64,000 bases of DNA, taken from JBHHUI01 sp965248775. GTDB lineage: Bacteria > Chloroflexota > Anaerolineae > Anaerolineales > JBHHUI01. The notes below the pieces were generated by a model. The model saw nothing but the letters and a program-made list of their open reading frames with translations, was not told the origin of the DNA and ran no database searches. Shown in pieces: positions 28,364 through 36,961 of the stretch (within the stretch, counting starts at the first letter, position 1; each line of letters opens with the position of its first letter). A program made the translations under genes and the position numbers. Location of the stretch: NCBI GenBank assembly GCA_965248775.1, contig OZ252150.1, positions 5,828,001 through 5,892,000 of the forward strand, given 5' to 3'.

Positions 28364-29296
28364 TTGGATGATGGAACGGTTCGAGCGGTGAACTCTTGTA
28401 ACAACTGCGGCTCTAAAATATATAATCTGAAATACCGAGCGACGAAGGCCGCGTCTGGTGAAGTGTCTTCAAATCATGTCTTCCGCTGCACGTCGATTGA
28501 TTACAGCGATCACGGGAATATTCTCCAATGTGCAGATTGTGGCCTAGTTTTTATGGATCGAGGCTGGGTAGATGAGCAACTGCTCAAGCGCTATCAGGGA
28601 GTGGAGGATCCCACTTATCTACAGGAGCGGGCAGGGCGCTATCTCACATTCAATAAGCATATCCGGCGAATGCAGCGCATTACAGGCGAACCGAATGGTC
28701 GGCATTTACTGGATGTAGGTGCCTACGTGGGGGTCTTTGTCGATGTTGCGCAGAAGGCGGGCTGGCAGGTAGAAGGCATCGAGCCCTCGCGCTGGGCGGT
28801 TGAAGTTGCACAAAGAGATAGATTACCAGTGCGAGAAGGCACTCTTTCCTCCGTCGATTGTTCCGAGGGTTCGTATGACGTGATTACCCTTTGGGATGTA
28901 GTTGAGCATTTCGAAGATCCGACTACGGAGTTTGAAAGGGCATTCGATTTACTTCGCCGTGGTGGATTTGTTGTCTTGCATACAATTGATGTCAGCAGCC
29001 CTACGGCGCGTTTGATGGGGGCGCGATGGCCATTCCTAATGGAAATGCACCTGGTGTATTTTTCGCGCCAAACATTGCGCGCAATGTTGGAGAAGATCGG
29101 ATTTGAAATACACAGCGTGCACACAGCCGGACGCTATCTAAGCTTGAGCTATTTAGCTGGACGTGTCGGAGCTGCGTTCGGATCGCGAATTGGGCGGATC
29201 ATGAAGAGTATCGTACGCAGACTACGGCTAGAATCGCGTGCGGTTCCAGTGAACACTTTTGATCTTTTTACGATGTACGCACGCAAACCCGCTTAA
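28364..29296 (+). CDS. Class I SAM methyltransferase with N-terminal zinc ribbon
   Basis: 310 residues from TTG 28364. N-terminal CNNCGSK and CADCGLVF pairs form a zinc ribbon, followed by a methyltransferase fold: LLDVGAYVGVFVDVAQKAGW (motif I), VEGIEPS, and YDVITLWDVVEHFEDP. This architecture is common for methyltransferases that modify nucleotide sugars or glycans. 252 bp of non-coding sequence precede it, in which I see no clear promoter. Convergent with the next gene (12-bp gap). Confidence 0.88.
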   Translation: MDDGTVRAVNSCNNCGSKIYNLKYRATKAASGEVSSNHVFRCTSIDYSDHGNILQCADCGLVFMDRGWVDEQLLKRYQGVEDPTYLQERAGRYLTFNKHIRRMQRITGEPNGRHLLDVGAYVGVFVDVAQKAGWQVEGIEPSRWAVEVAQRDRLPVREGTLSSVDCSEGSYDVITLWDVVEHFEDPTTEFERAFDLLRRGGFVVLHTIDVSSPTARLMGARWPFLMEMHLVYFSRQTLRAMLEKIGFEIHSVHTAGRYLSLSYLAGRVGAAFGSRIGRIMKSIVRRLRLESRAVPVNTFDLFTMYARKPA

Positions 29297-29308
29297 TAAT
29301 TCCCGTAC

Positions 29309-30886
29309 TCAGTCCGCCGAACGCTCAAAGACCAGCATTCCTTCGCTACCGTAAATCTCAGTAGGTAGCTCCTCAATGAGTGTGTACTGTTTTATAAAAC
29401 GCTCATCCTGGAGAACGGTGCGACGACCATACACCTCCAGCATGATCAAATAATCCGGCTGTAAGTCCGCAATCAGATCGGCAGAAATCGCATAATTTGT
29501 GACCACTTGCTCTGCGGGGAGTGGATAATATGCGACGGCCTGAGTCGAGATCAACCCCAGTGTATCCAGGACATTCGCGCCAGAAAAATATCCAACCGCG
29601 CCGATGTCACCGGCAGCCACCACACTATCGGCTGGCAATGATTCTGTTAGATTAGAAGTCACACGCGTATAAAGAAGTTCCAATTCGTGCCACGCCATTT
29701 CCGGTGCTGGTCGCGTGGGTCCGTGATCCGGTTTTAATTCCCAGGCACTGACGAACGAAAGCGTAAAGAAGACCAGGGGGATTATCGCGACCACTCGGTG
29801 AGTAAAAATCGGGCGAATATAGGCGCTTAGAAGAGTGCTTAGGTCTGAACCGATTTGGTCAATAGCTGTCAGGATAGTAACAAAGTAGATCGGAAGCGGC
29901 GGGGCGAGATACCACCGAAAAATGAGTGGATTTGCAATTGAGAAAGCTGCGAAATAAAGCAAAGGGAATACGCAAATTGCCAGAGCGCGTGAATTCCGGC
30001 GCGCGATACGAATTGATCCAATGAGGTGGAGGGAGAGATAGAGAAGCAGCCCGGGTAACGGCCAAAAGTATCCGATCCCGTTTGGTAGCTGTTCAAATAT
30101 GCGGTGTTCCAAAAAGGGCGTGCTGTAGTGCTGCCACAAGCGCACGACTGCCTGGGTGTGAGGGAGTATATAAGCGACGGATTTTGCGGACACCGAGTTT
30201 GTCAAAGGTGATCCAAAGTATGCTGTTGCGAACAATATCCAGACCGCCAAAGGGAGTACAGCTGCCAGTAGCGGCTGCCAAAGCGTATGGATGCGCCGCT
30301 CCTTAAAATGTCGGATCAGTACGTCTATCGCCAGGGGCAGAACAAAGAGCAAGGCATCTGGTCGCGTAAGAATGGAGAGGGCAGCAAGAAATGCACTCCA
30401 GCTCAAATAGCCCCAGAGATTCGTAGCCATCGTCGCCAACATCAGTACTATAAAGAGGGATGTTTCCATGCCGCCAATTGCGAATGTGACACTCATCGGT
30501 GCTAACGCCCACAGCAAAGCGGATGCCCAACCTAACCAGCGCCGATGTGTGAGCCGGATCGTCAGGAGGCCAAGAACAATACACCCAACGCCATCTGTCA
30601 GCGCATTCAAGGTGATGGAGATGATCGGGAAATCTCGTGTGCCAAATAGCCCGGCCAGTCCCGCCAAGACGAGAGTGTAAATAGGCGTGGTTGTGCCGAG
30701 AACACGCTCACCTACGTTATAGACAAATCCGTGACCGGAGAGAATATTCTGGGCATAGCGGTAGGTGATGTAAGCATCGTCGATAATGCGCTCGCCCGGT
30801 AGCAAACGCAATGCAAAGGCCAGCAATCCAAACGCGAGAAGAGGGAAGGCATTCCGCAGAACTCCCAGACGGGCTGTTTTAGTCAT
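29309..30886 (-). CDS. Polytopic membrane protein, ArnT/PMT-like
   Basis: 525 residues from ATG 30886, a start that overlaps the upstream gene by 8 bp. About ten membrane segments; the first outer loop reads IIDDAYITYRYAQNILSGHGFVYN with a conserved DDA acidic pair and TTTPIYT further on, typical of a GT-C-like family. The soluble C-terminus contains AAGDIGAVGYFSG and LDTLGLIS. It is a paralogue of the protein at 43650, which has AAHDIGALGYYGE and LDLAGLIS at the same place. Probable polyprenyl-phosphate-sugar-dependent transferase. Confidence 0.78.
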   Translation of the reverse strand: MTKTARLGVLRNAFPLLAFGLLAFALRLLPGERIIDDAYITYRYAQNILSGHGFVYNVGERVLGTTTPIYTLVLAGLAGLFGTRDFPIISITLNALTDGVGCIVLGLLTIRLTHRRWLGWASALLWALAPMSVTFAIGGMETSLFIVLMLATMATNLWGYLSWSAFLAALSILTRPDALLFVLPLAIDVLIRHFKERRIHTLWQPLLAAVLPLAVWILFATAYFGSPLTNSVSAKSVAYILPHTQAVVRLWQHYSTPFLEHRIFEQLPNGIGYFWPLPGLLLYLSLHLIGSIRIARRNSRALAICVFPLLYFAAFSIANPLIFRWYLAPPLPIYFVTILTAIDQIGSDLSTLLSAYIRPIFTHRVVAIIPLVFFTLSFVSAWELKPDHGPTRPAPEMAWHELELLYTRVTSNLTESLPADSVVAAGDIGAVGYFSGANVLDTLGLISTQAVAYYPLPAEQVVTNYAISADLIADLQPDYLIMLEVYGRRTVLQDERFIKQYTLIEELPTEIYGSEGMLVFERSAD

Positions 30887-32198
30887 TTGGAGTAGATCGC
30901 TGCTCCCGAACACGCGCGATAATTTGAACGAGCGCGAATGCAACCCAAAGTGAGAGTAGCGGCGCAAGAGGCAGATAGTAGCGTTGCCAAGCGATCGGGA
31001 TCAAGATGAGCAGCCCAAGAACGGTGCTCGCCGTCCAGAGCCATAACATTTTCATTCTTGCGCTCTGCGGCGAGTGGTGGATTACGGCCATAAGCATGCC
31101 CGCAAAGGCGAGTACCAGAAAGAGGCTTCCAAGAACCGGGGAAGCAAAGATTGGGTGCCAGAAGCGGCCAAGATATGCGGCTTCTTGTAATGCGGTCTGC
31201 TCGGCATAATTTGGGACGTCCCAGAAAGCCAAAGGCGCAAACATCGATTGATAAGGAAGCGCTGCAACACGCAGGAATATACTCTCCGGTACCAGCCCCG
31301 GTGTGGCAATGCGAAGTTGCGTGGTTTGTTCTGACGCCAACGTATTACGCGCCCGGACCATCTCCTGTGCAGCGGCGACCGGTTGTCGCCAGAGCGCGGG
31401 ATTGAATATGAACATTGCCAGTCCGAATCCACCTGTCAGAAGAACCAGTGGACGTACATAAGCGCCGACCGAACGCTTTGCATTTTCCGCTGGCCGAGCA
31501 AGCGCAGCAAAAAGGGCGACAGTCAGCAAGATCAATCCGGTGGCCTTCGCGCTCGCGGCTAGCCCGACGGTAATCCCGAGTAGGAAGAGCTTCGACCGGA
31601 AACGCAGTGCGACAAGGAATGCAAGCAGAATGAAGAAGAGGAGTGGTCCTTCGGACATTGCGCGCCGATTGTGCAACAAGACGAAACTGTTCGCCGCGTA
31701 CAATATGGCCGCGATCGCTCCAAAGGGAGCGCCGCCGATGTGCCGACCAATGAGAAATACAATGACTGGTGTAAAGACGGCTAGCAGCGTTGCGGGCAGC
31801 CTGGCAATGCGTAACAACTCCGGTGCAGGTAGTGCTCCGGCGCGGACATTGCCTTCCCAATCAAGCGCCCAGTCCCAATCGACGGGGAGAGCTGCGCTGC
31901 CATTGCCGAACGCCCAGCGGGAGAAGCCGATCGCATAGCGCGTGAAGGGGGCGTCGAGGAGCCGATACCGGACTCGTGCGGACGCCTCTGAATACGGCTC
32001 ACCGCCCCACACAACTCCCTGGATGTCGCCCCGGATAAAAAGTGTGTCGAAGTCTTGACTCAGGAAAAGGGAAGTGCTTTCATCCGGGTGAAAGGGAACA
32101 TTGGCAACGGTCGCCAGCAGAGTGGTCGCGTACACTATCCACCCGAGAATTAAGAGCAGGATGTAACGACGATTGGGCTTGAAGCGTTGGGAAAACAC
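30879..32198 (-). CDS. GT39-like membrane glycosyltransferase
   Basis: 439 residues if started at GTG 32198, just before the first membrane helix; the frame is open further upstream but that stretch is Cys-rich, non-membrane and overlaps the divergent gene, so I exclude it. First outer loop has NVPFHPDESTSLFLSQ, the acidic motif of PMT/ArnT enzymes; about nine membrane segments follow. The start lies only 9 bp from the start of the divergent gene at 32208, so the two genes must share regulatory DNA inside each other's leader. Confidence 0.78.
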   Translation of the reverse strand: MFSQRFKPNRRYILLLILGWIVYATTLLATVANVPFHPDESTSLFLSQDFDTLFIRGDIQGVVWGGEPYSEASARVRYRLLDAPFTRYAIGFSRWAFGNGSAALPVDWDWALDWEGNVRAGALPAPELLRIARLPATLLAVFTPVIVFLIGRHIGGAPFGAIAAILYAANSFVLLHNRRAMSEGPLLFFILLAFLVALRFRSKLFLLGITVGLAASAKATGLILLTVALFAALARPAENAKRSVGAYVRPLVLLTGGFGLAMFIFNPALWRQPVAAAQEMVRARNTLASEQTTQLRIATPGLVPESIFLRVAALPYQSMFAPLAFWDVPNYAEQTALQEAAYLGRFWHPIFASPVLGSLFLVLAFAGMLMAVIHHSPQSARMKMLWLWTASTVLGLLILIPIAWQRYYLPLAPLLSLWVAFALVQIIARVREQRSTPND

Positions 32199-32466
32199 AA
32201 ATCGATTATGACAGTGCGTGAAACACCGGTCAACCAGACTTCGGTCATTGGCGCTCGTAACCTCCGCACGCGCAGCGCGGTGGTCCTGGCCGCAAGTTGC
32301 TTGCTCGCGCTCGCACTGAAAGGCGCGCTCATACTCGGCGATGCAATCCCTTTCAATGCAGACGAAGCAGTTGTTGGACTGATGGCGAGACACATCTTGG
32401 CAGGCCAACGCCCGATTTTTTCTACGGGCAGGCCTATTTAGGGAGCCTTGATGCCTGGCTTAGCTC

Positions 32467-33949
32467 CAATACCTTTCAAATAAGGGCCAAAGCTTGCCGG
32501 AAAGGTTGTCGGGGTTGGGGCCAGTGATAATGCTCCGGCTGTTTCAGGCGGAACTTTGACATCTTGCGTTTGACTACACGCGGGTTTGAACGGGCACGGC
32601 GGAGAGGCAGACGAACGTCAGCGATGTCATGCAACAAGCGGTCATAGAGTTGGCCGAGTTGGTCAACGGCCGTCTTTTGAAACTCGGCGAGCGTGTCGCG
32701 CACGAGTTCGAGTGCATGCACAAAGCTGAGTTGGTCGGGATCGAGACCGGTGCGTTGGGCAGCCGCATGCATCAGGAAGCGGATGATGAAGTGTGCGATG
32801 AGCAGGCCATACAGTTCCTGAATGACCCCGACCGGCTTGAGACTGCGCAGCGGGCGTCCGGCCAGACGTTGATGGGTGTCGACTTCATCGATGACCAATT
32901 CGATTTCCCAGCGTTCGTGATAAGCTCGCGCGAGTTCCAGGGCTGGGAAGGCTTCGGGGTTCAGCAAGGTGGTAACCAAGCGGTGCACTTCACCGTAACC
33001 GGGGAGTGCCGGGTCACTTATGGTGTATTCGACGATGCGCACCAGGAGGCGCTCGCCCCGCTTGCGGCGCTGGTAGTCGGAGGGGGTCAGGTAGGCGGTG
33101 TAGGAGCCATCTGGCAATGGACAGCGGTTTTTAGGCTTGACATGGGCTGGAAATCGGCTCAAAATGTGTCCCCCGCGCTCCAAAACCATGCGCAGCATGT
33201 CATAATCATGAAACCCACGGTCCCACATCACCAACATGCCCATCTCGACCGAGCGCAACAGGCGAAAACCACCTATGCGCTCGCTGGTGTGGCAAGGCCA
33301 GAAGCCCGCATCGACAATCGTATGCGTGCCGCACTCGACCAGATACACCCCTTGCACCTGCGGAAAAGCGCTCTGGCCGCGCGGGCTGTGGTGCCGTCCA
33401 AAAGCCGCCGCATTCTCCGGCGTGTCAGCCACATCTTCAACCGTGCCATCGATGGCCATCAGGCGCAATCCAAAGAGGAACGCGCCGGCTGTCTCCGTCG
33501 TAGCTATCGGTCGACATACATGCCGAAACAAACGCACGACCGGTCGAGCACCCAGTTGATAGCGCCGATAGGTAATCGCACTGTCTTTCGGTACCGCGTA
33601 TTCCGGATTGTTCCAGATGTACCGCAACCCCTGGGCGATCTTACGCATTACCCGCCCCAGAGAAGATTGCGTGTAGATGTTCATTGTGATGATTAAAAAC
33701 ACTGTCACGACCAGATTCAATTTGCGCTCGCGTTGCGTTTTCAAGCCTTCTGCCTCCAACGCTGCTTCGACCACATCTGGCGGAATAACCCGGCTCAGGC
33801 TTGTAAATGTCAGTTCCCGGCAAAACTTGCTCTCGATGTCAACCTCGCGTAATCTGTATCCCATCAGGTGGCCCCCTGGCATCTTGCGAATTTGTATATC
33901 TCACAAGTATGCCTCGGGTGCCACCTGTTTGCTTATTTGAAAGGTATTG
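32467..33949 (-). mobile_element. IS4-family element, copy 2 (intact)
   Basis: 1483 bp with the same 18-bp terminal inverted repeats (CAATACC...) as copy 1 and a perfect 10-bp duplication GGCTTAGCTC at 32457-32466 and 33950-33959. The transposase reads through without interruption, so this is likely the autonomous copy. Orientation opposite to the gene it splits. Confidence 0.96.
32476..33882 (-). CDS. IS4-family transposase (intact)
   Basis: 468 residues. IS4 N-terminal domain (REVDIESKFCRELTFTSLSR, then a helical region), DDE catalytic core with Asp in MAIDGTVED, Asp in MLVMWDRGF and the Y-x2-RW-x2-E region YHERWEIE. Cuts and pastes the element with 10-bp target duplication. Only 9 bp separate its stop codon from the end of the element. 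Confidence 0.96.
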   Translation of the reverse strand: MPGGHLMGYRLREVDIESKFCRELTFTSLSRVIPPDVVEAALEAEGLKTQRERKLNLVVTVFLIITMNIYTQSSLGRVMRKIAQGLRYIWNNPEYAVPKDSAITYRRYQLGARPVVRLFRHVCRPIATTETAGAFLFGLRLMAIDGTVEDVADTPENAAAFGRHHSPRGQSAFPQVQGVYLVECGTHTIVDAGFWPCHTSERIGGFRLLRSVEMGMLVMWDRGFHDYDMLRMVLERGGHILSRFPAHVKPKNRCPLPDGSYTAYLTPSDYQRRKRGERLLVRIVEYTISDPALPGYGEVHRLVTTLLNPEAFPALELARAYHERWEIELVIDEVDTHQRLAGRPLRSLKPVGVIQELYGLLIAHFIIRFLMHAAAQRTGLDPDQLSFVHALELVRDTLAEFQKTAVDQLGQLYDRLLHDIADVRLPLRRARSNPRVVKRKMSKFRLKQPEHYHWPQPRQPFRQALALI

Positions 33950-35351
33950 GGCTTAGCTCTGCTGTTTTGACTGTGGTGGGGCAGAATGTACTCGCGATTC
34001 GTCTCGTGCAGTCATTTCTCTATACTGGAACCGTCGCTACGACTTACTTCTTGGGAAGAAGGATATTTAATACCCGTTGGATCAGCACCGTCGCCACTTT
34101 GCTATTGGCAATTCCACCGATTCTCGTCACGGTATACACGACTGCAAGTTTGGGTGGCTATGGAGAAGTGCTTTTCTTCGGAAATTTGCTTCTAATAATA
34201 ACACTGCGCATAGGCAGAAGCCCACAAAATCCCTCAACTTTTCGCCTGTGGTCAATATTCGGGTTTGTTGCTGGGCTTGGCTTTTGGGGATTCGGACTGC
34301 TCGTAGTGTATATTGCTCCATGCATTTTATGGCTTCTCTGGAAAGGGATCAAAGTCAGTGAAAGCTCGTTTAGCAAAGTTTCTCAATGGGGTATTTTCGT
34401 GGTTAGCTTTTTACTGGGAAGCTCACCGTGGTGGCTGGCACTGTTGAGAGAAAGCACAGCAACGATTAATGAACTGGCTGGCATTCATATCGCCAGTGCC
34501 CAATCTGGGATTGGGATTCGACTGATCGACTTATTCATTTTTTATCCTGCTGCTCTGATCGGACTCCGGCCGCCCTGGGATGTTCGCCTGCTGGCGCTTC
34601 CTCTTGCGCCGCTAGCTTTGGGCGTTTTCTTTGCCACTCTTGGCTTCCTGGTCGTGCGATTGCGAGCCAAAGAGGCCAATCAAGTCCGGGCCGGGCGGTT
34701 GCTCTTACTCGGCGTCAGCACCACAACGCTGGCTGGACTACTCGCGACTCCATTCGGGGCAGACCCGTCCGGGCGCTATATTCTCCCATTGGCCGTGCCT
34801 TTAGCGCTTTTTACTGCGGAGTTGCTCCACCGCATTCGTACTGAGCGACCACGATTTGCCCTCGGAATATTGAGCGGGTTGCTTGCTTTTAACCTCTGGG
34901 GGACACTCCAGACCGCGACTACCAACCCGCCAGGCATAACGACTCAATTCGATGCGATTGCTCAGATAGATAAAACATATGATGAAGAGTTGATCGAATT
35001 TCTACTTCGTGAAGGGGAAATGCACGGTTACGCAAATTACTGGATCACTTTCCCACTTGCGTTTTTGTCTGACGAAGAACTGATTTACGCTGCCCAGCTT
35101 CCCTACCATGCTGATTTCAGGTATACACCACGCGATGATCGCTATTCTCCCTATACAGAAGCTGTCTCGAGCGCGGACAAGGTCGCTTACATTACATCAA
35201 ATCATCCTGAGCTCGATGCGCATATCCGTGTTGATATGACCCGCCTGCAAATTGGTTTCGAGGAAAAACAGATCGGCGACTATCATATTTTTTATGCTCT
35301 CTCCCGGCCCGTGCGGCCGCATGAACTGGGTCTCGGGACAGTTCCTACTTA

Positions 35352-36908
35352 ATGTTGGCCACTCGCCGGCTGGCTACTGCAATATTATTTCTGGGGCTAT
35401 GTGCGATGGCGGTTCGTGTTTCTATGGGTGCTGACACCTGGTGGCATCTGCGCGCGGGTCAATGGATGGTTGCAAACGGTGCCCTACTTAGCGTTGACGT
35501 ATTCTCCTATCCGCTCGGGGGTACACAGTGGATTAACCATTCCTGGTTGAGCCAGATTCCTCTTTTCCTGGCGTGGGATACATTGGGCTATGCAGGTCTA
35601 AATTTGGTGGTTGCATTGGTCGTGGTGGTAACGTTCGTGATGGTCTACCGAACTTGTCCCGGTGGCTCTTACTTGCGGGCATTCGTGGTGTTATTGGCAG
35701 CGGCGACATCTAGCGTTTATTGGTCGGCGCGTCCGCAGCTGACCTCGTTGTTATTGGCGGCGACCTTTTCATTTGTGCTTTATCAATTCCGGCGCGCAGA
35801 TAAAAATCACCTTTGGTTGCTGCCGCTGCTCATGCTTCTCTGGGTCAACCTGCACGGTGGTTTTGCTATTGGCTTCATCCTGCTACTCACTACGTTGCTC
35901 GGGGAGGCCTTAAAGTTTGGCACTGCCCTTGTAATGCCTGCTCCAACACCAGCTACGGATAATGAATCAATATCTTTCCGTACTGATCGCTGGCTGCTCA
36001 CAATGGGGCGTTCCCTTCGAATTCCGGAGTATGCTCACAAAGAATGGCGGAGGAGCGCGTGGCTCTTAGGCATCGGTCTAGCCTGTGCCTTGCTGGTCCC
36101 TCTCAATCCATATGGCCCGCGCATGCTGCTCTACCCATTTGAAACGGTTTCAATCGGTGTTCTACAGGACTTTATTCAGGAATGGCAATCGCCGAATTTC
36201 CATATTGCCTCCAATCAGCTCTTCCTGGTGATGGTATTTTCAACCCTTGCTGCAGTGGGCTTTTCGCGTCGACGACTCGATGTGACAAACTTTCTCGTCT
36301 TCAGCGTTTTTGCGTACCTTGGTTTTCTGGCCGGTCGAAATATCGCGATTTTCGCTGTCGTGGCAGCACCTGTGCTTGCTACACATTTGGAAGATCTTGC
36401 TGATCGTCTGCAAAATAGTTTTCCCGTCCTGCGCATCGAATCGGCAGCGCCGACCCGTCTGCAAGCCCGTCTAAATTGGGTGCTGCTCTTACTTGTCGTC
36501 TTTGCGGTCGGTGTGAAAATAATTTCCCCGCTTACGAATGCAACCAATGAAGCCGTTGTGGCGGACTTTCAACCGGTGGAGGCTGTAGCGCATCTGCGAG
36601 AGACTTCACCAACCGGAAATTTGTTCAACTCCTACAATTGGGGGGGCTATCTAATTTGGTCTCTCTATCCGGACATGCCTGTATTTATAGATGGGCGGAC
36701 TGACCTTTATGCGGATGAGTTTCTGCGCGCCTATCTCGACGCTGCTTTCGCGCGTCCCGGCTGGCAGGCCACCCTCGAGCAATACGAGATTGACATTGTC
36801 CTAATCGAAACAGGCTCAAACCTTGCCGGTGTTCTATCTGTTGAACCAGGCTGGCGAGTGGACTACAGCGATGAGATCGCGACAATTCTCGTGAGGGTTG
36901 CAGCATAA
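35352..36908 (+). CDS. Polytopic membrane protein of glycan region
   Basis: 518 residues, about eleven membrane segments, start overlapping the preceding stop. Early outer loop GADTWWHLRAGQWMVANGALLSVDVFSY and a C-terminal soluble stretch FNSYNWGGYLIWSLYPDMPVFIDGRTDLYADEF are features of a widespread uncharacterised family next to GT-C enzymes. No catalytic DE pair as in PMT. Role in polysaccharide assembly is inferred from context only. Confidence 0.75.
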   Translation: MLATRRLATAILFLGLCAMAVRVSMGADTWWHLRAGQWMVANGALLSVDVFSYPLGGTQWINHSWLSQIPLFLAWDTLGYAGLNLVVALVVVVTFVMVYRTCPGGSYLRAFVVLLAAATSSVYWSARPQLTSLLLAATFSFVLYQFRRADKNHLWLLPLLMLLWVNLHGGFAIGFILLLTTLLGEALKFGTALVMPAPTPATDNESISFRTDRWLLTMGRSLRIPEYAHKEWRRSAWLLGIGLACALLVPLNPYGPRMLLYPFETVSIGVLQDFIQEWQSPNFHIASNQLFLVMVFSTLAAVGFSRRRLDVTNFLVFSVFAYLGFLAGRNIAIFAVVAAPVLATHLEDLADRLQNSFPVLRIESAAPTRLQARLNWVLLLLVVFAVGVKIISPLTNATNEAVVADFQPVEAVAHLRETSPTGNLFNSYNWGGYLIWSLYPDMPVFIDGRTDLYADEFLRAYLDAAFARPGWQATLEQYEIDIVLIETGSNLAGVLSVEPGWRVDYSDEIATILVRVAA

Positions 36909-36961
36909 CTCCCCCGCTTTCTCTGCAAACGTCGAGTTGGCGTTACCTCACCTTAGAGGCG

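Larger units (their letters stand above)
32208..35352 (+). pseudogene. GT39-like membrane glycosyltransferase split by IS4 copy 2
   Basis: The 5' part (32208-32466) encodes a membrane start with IPFNADEAVVGLMARHILAGQ, the acidic loop of PMT-like enzymes. A run of six T at 32416-32421 is one short, so the expected FFYGQAYLGSLDAW follows in the next frame. The IS occupies 32467-33949; with one copy of the 10-bp duplication removed the protein continues seamlessly (DAWLSS-AVLTVVGQ) to 35352, with about ten further membrane segments and a soluble end. Inactive now. Its stop overlaps the next gene (TAATG). Confidence 0.88.

Noticed and set aside
32199..32408. N-terminal Cys-rich extension of the minus-strand GT39-like protein
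   Set aside because: It overlaps the divergent gene's coding region, has no membrane-protein character, and GTG 32198 directly precedes the first membrane helix.
32629..33696. Long open frame antisense to the IS4 transposase
   Set aside because: It is the complement of a well-conserved transposase gene, also open opposite copy 1, and has no recognisable protein features.
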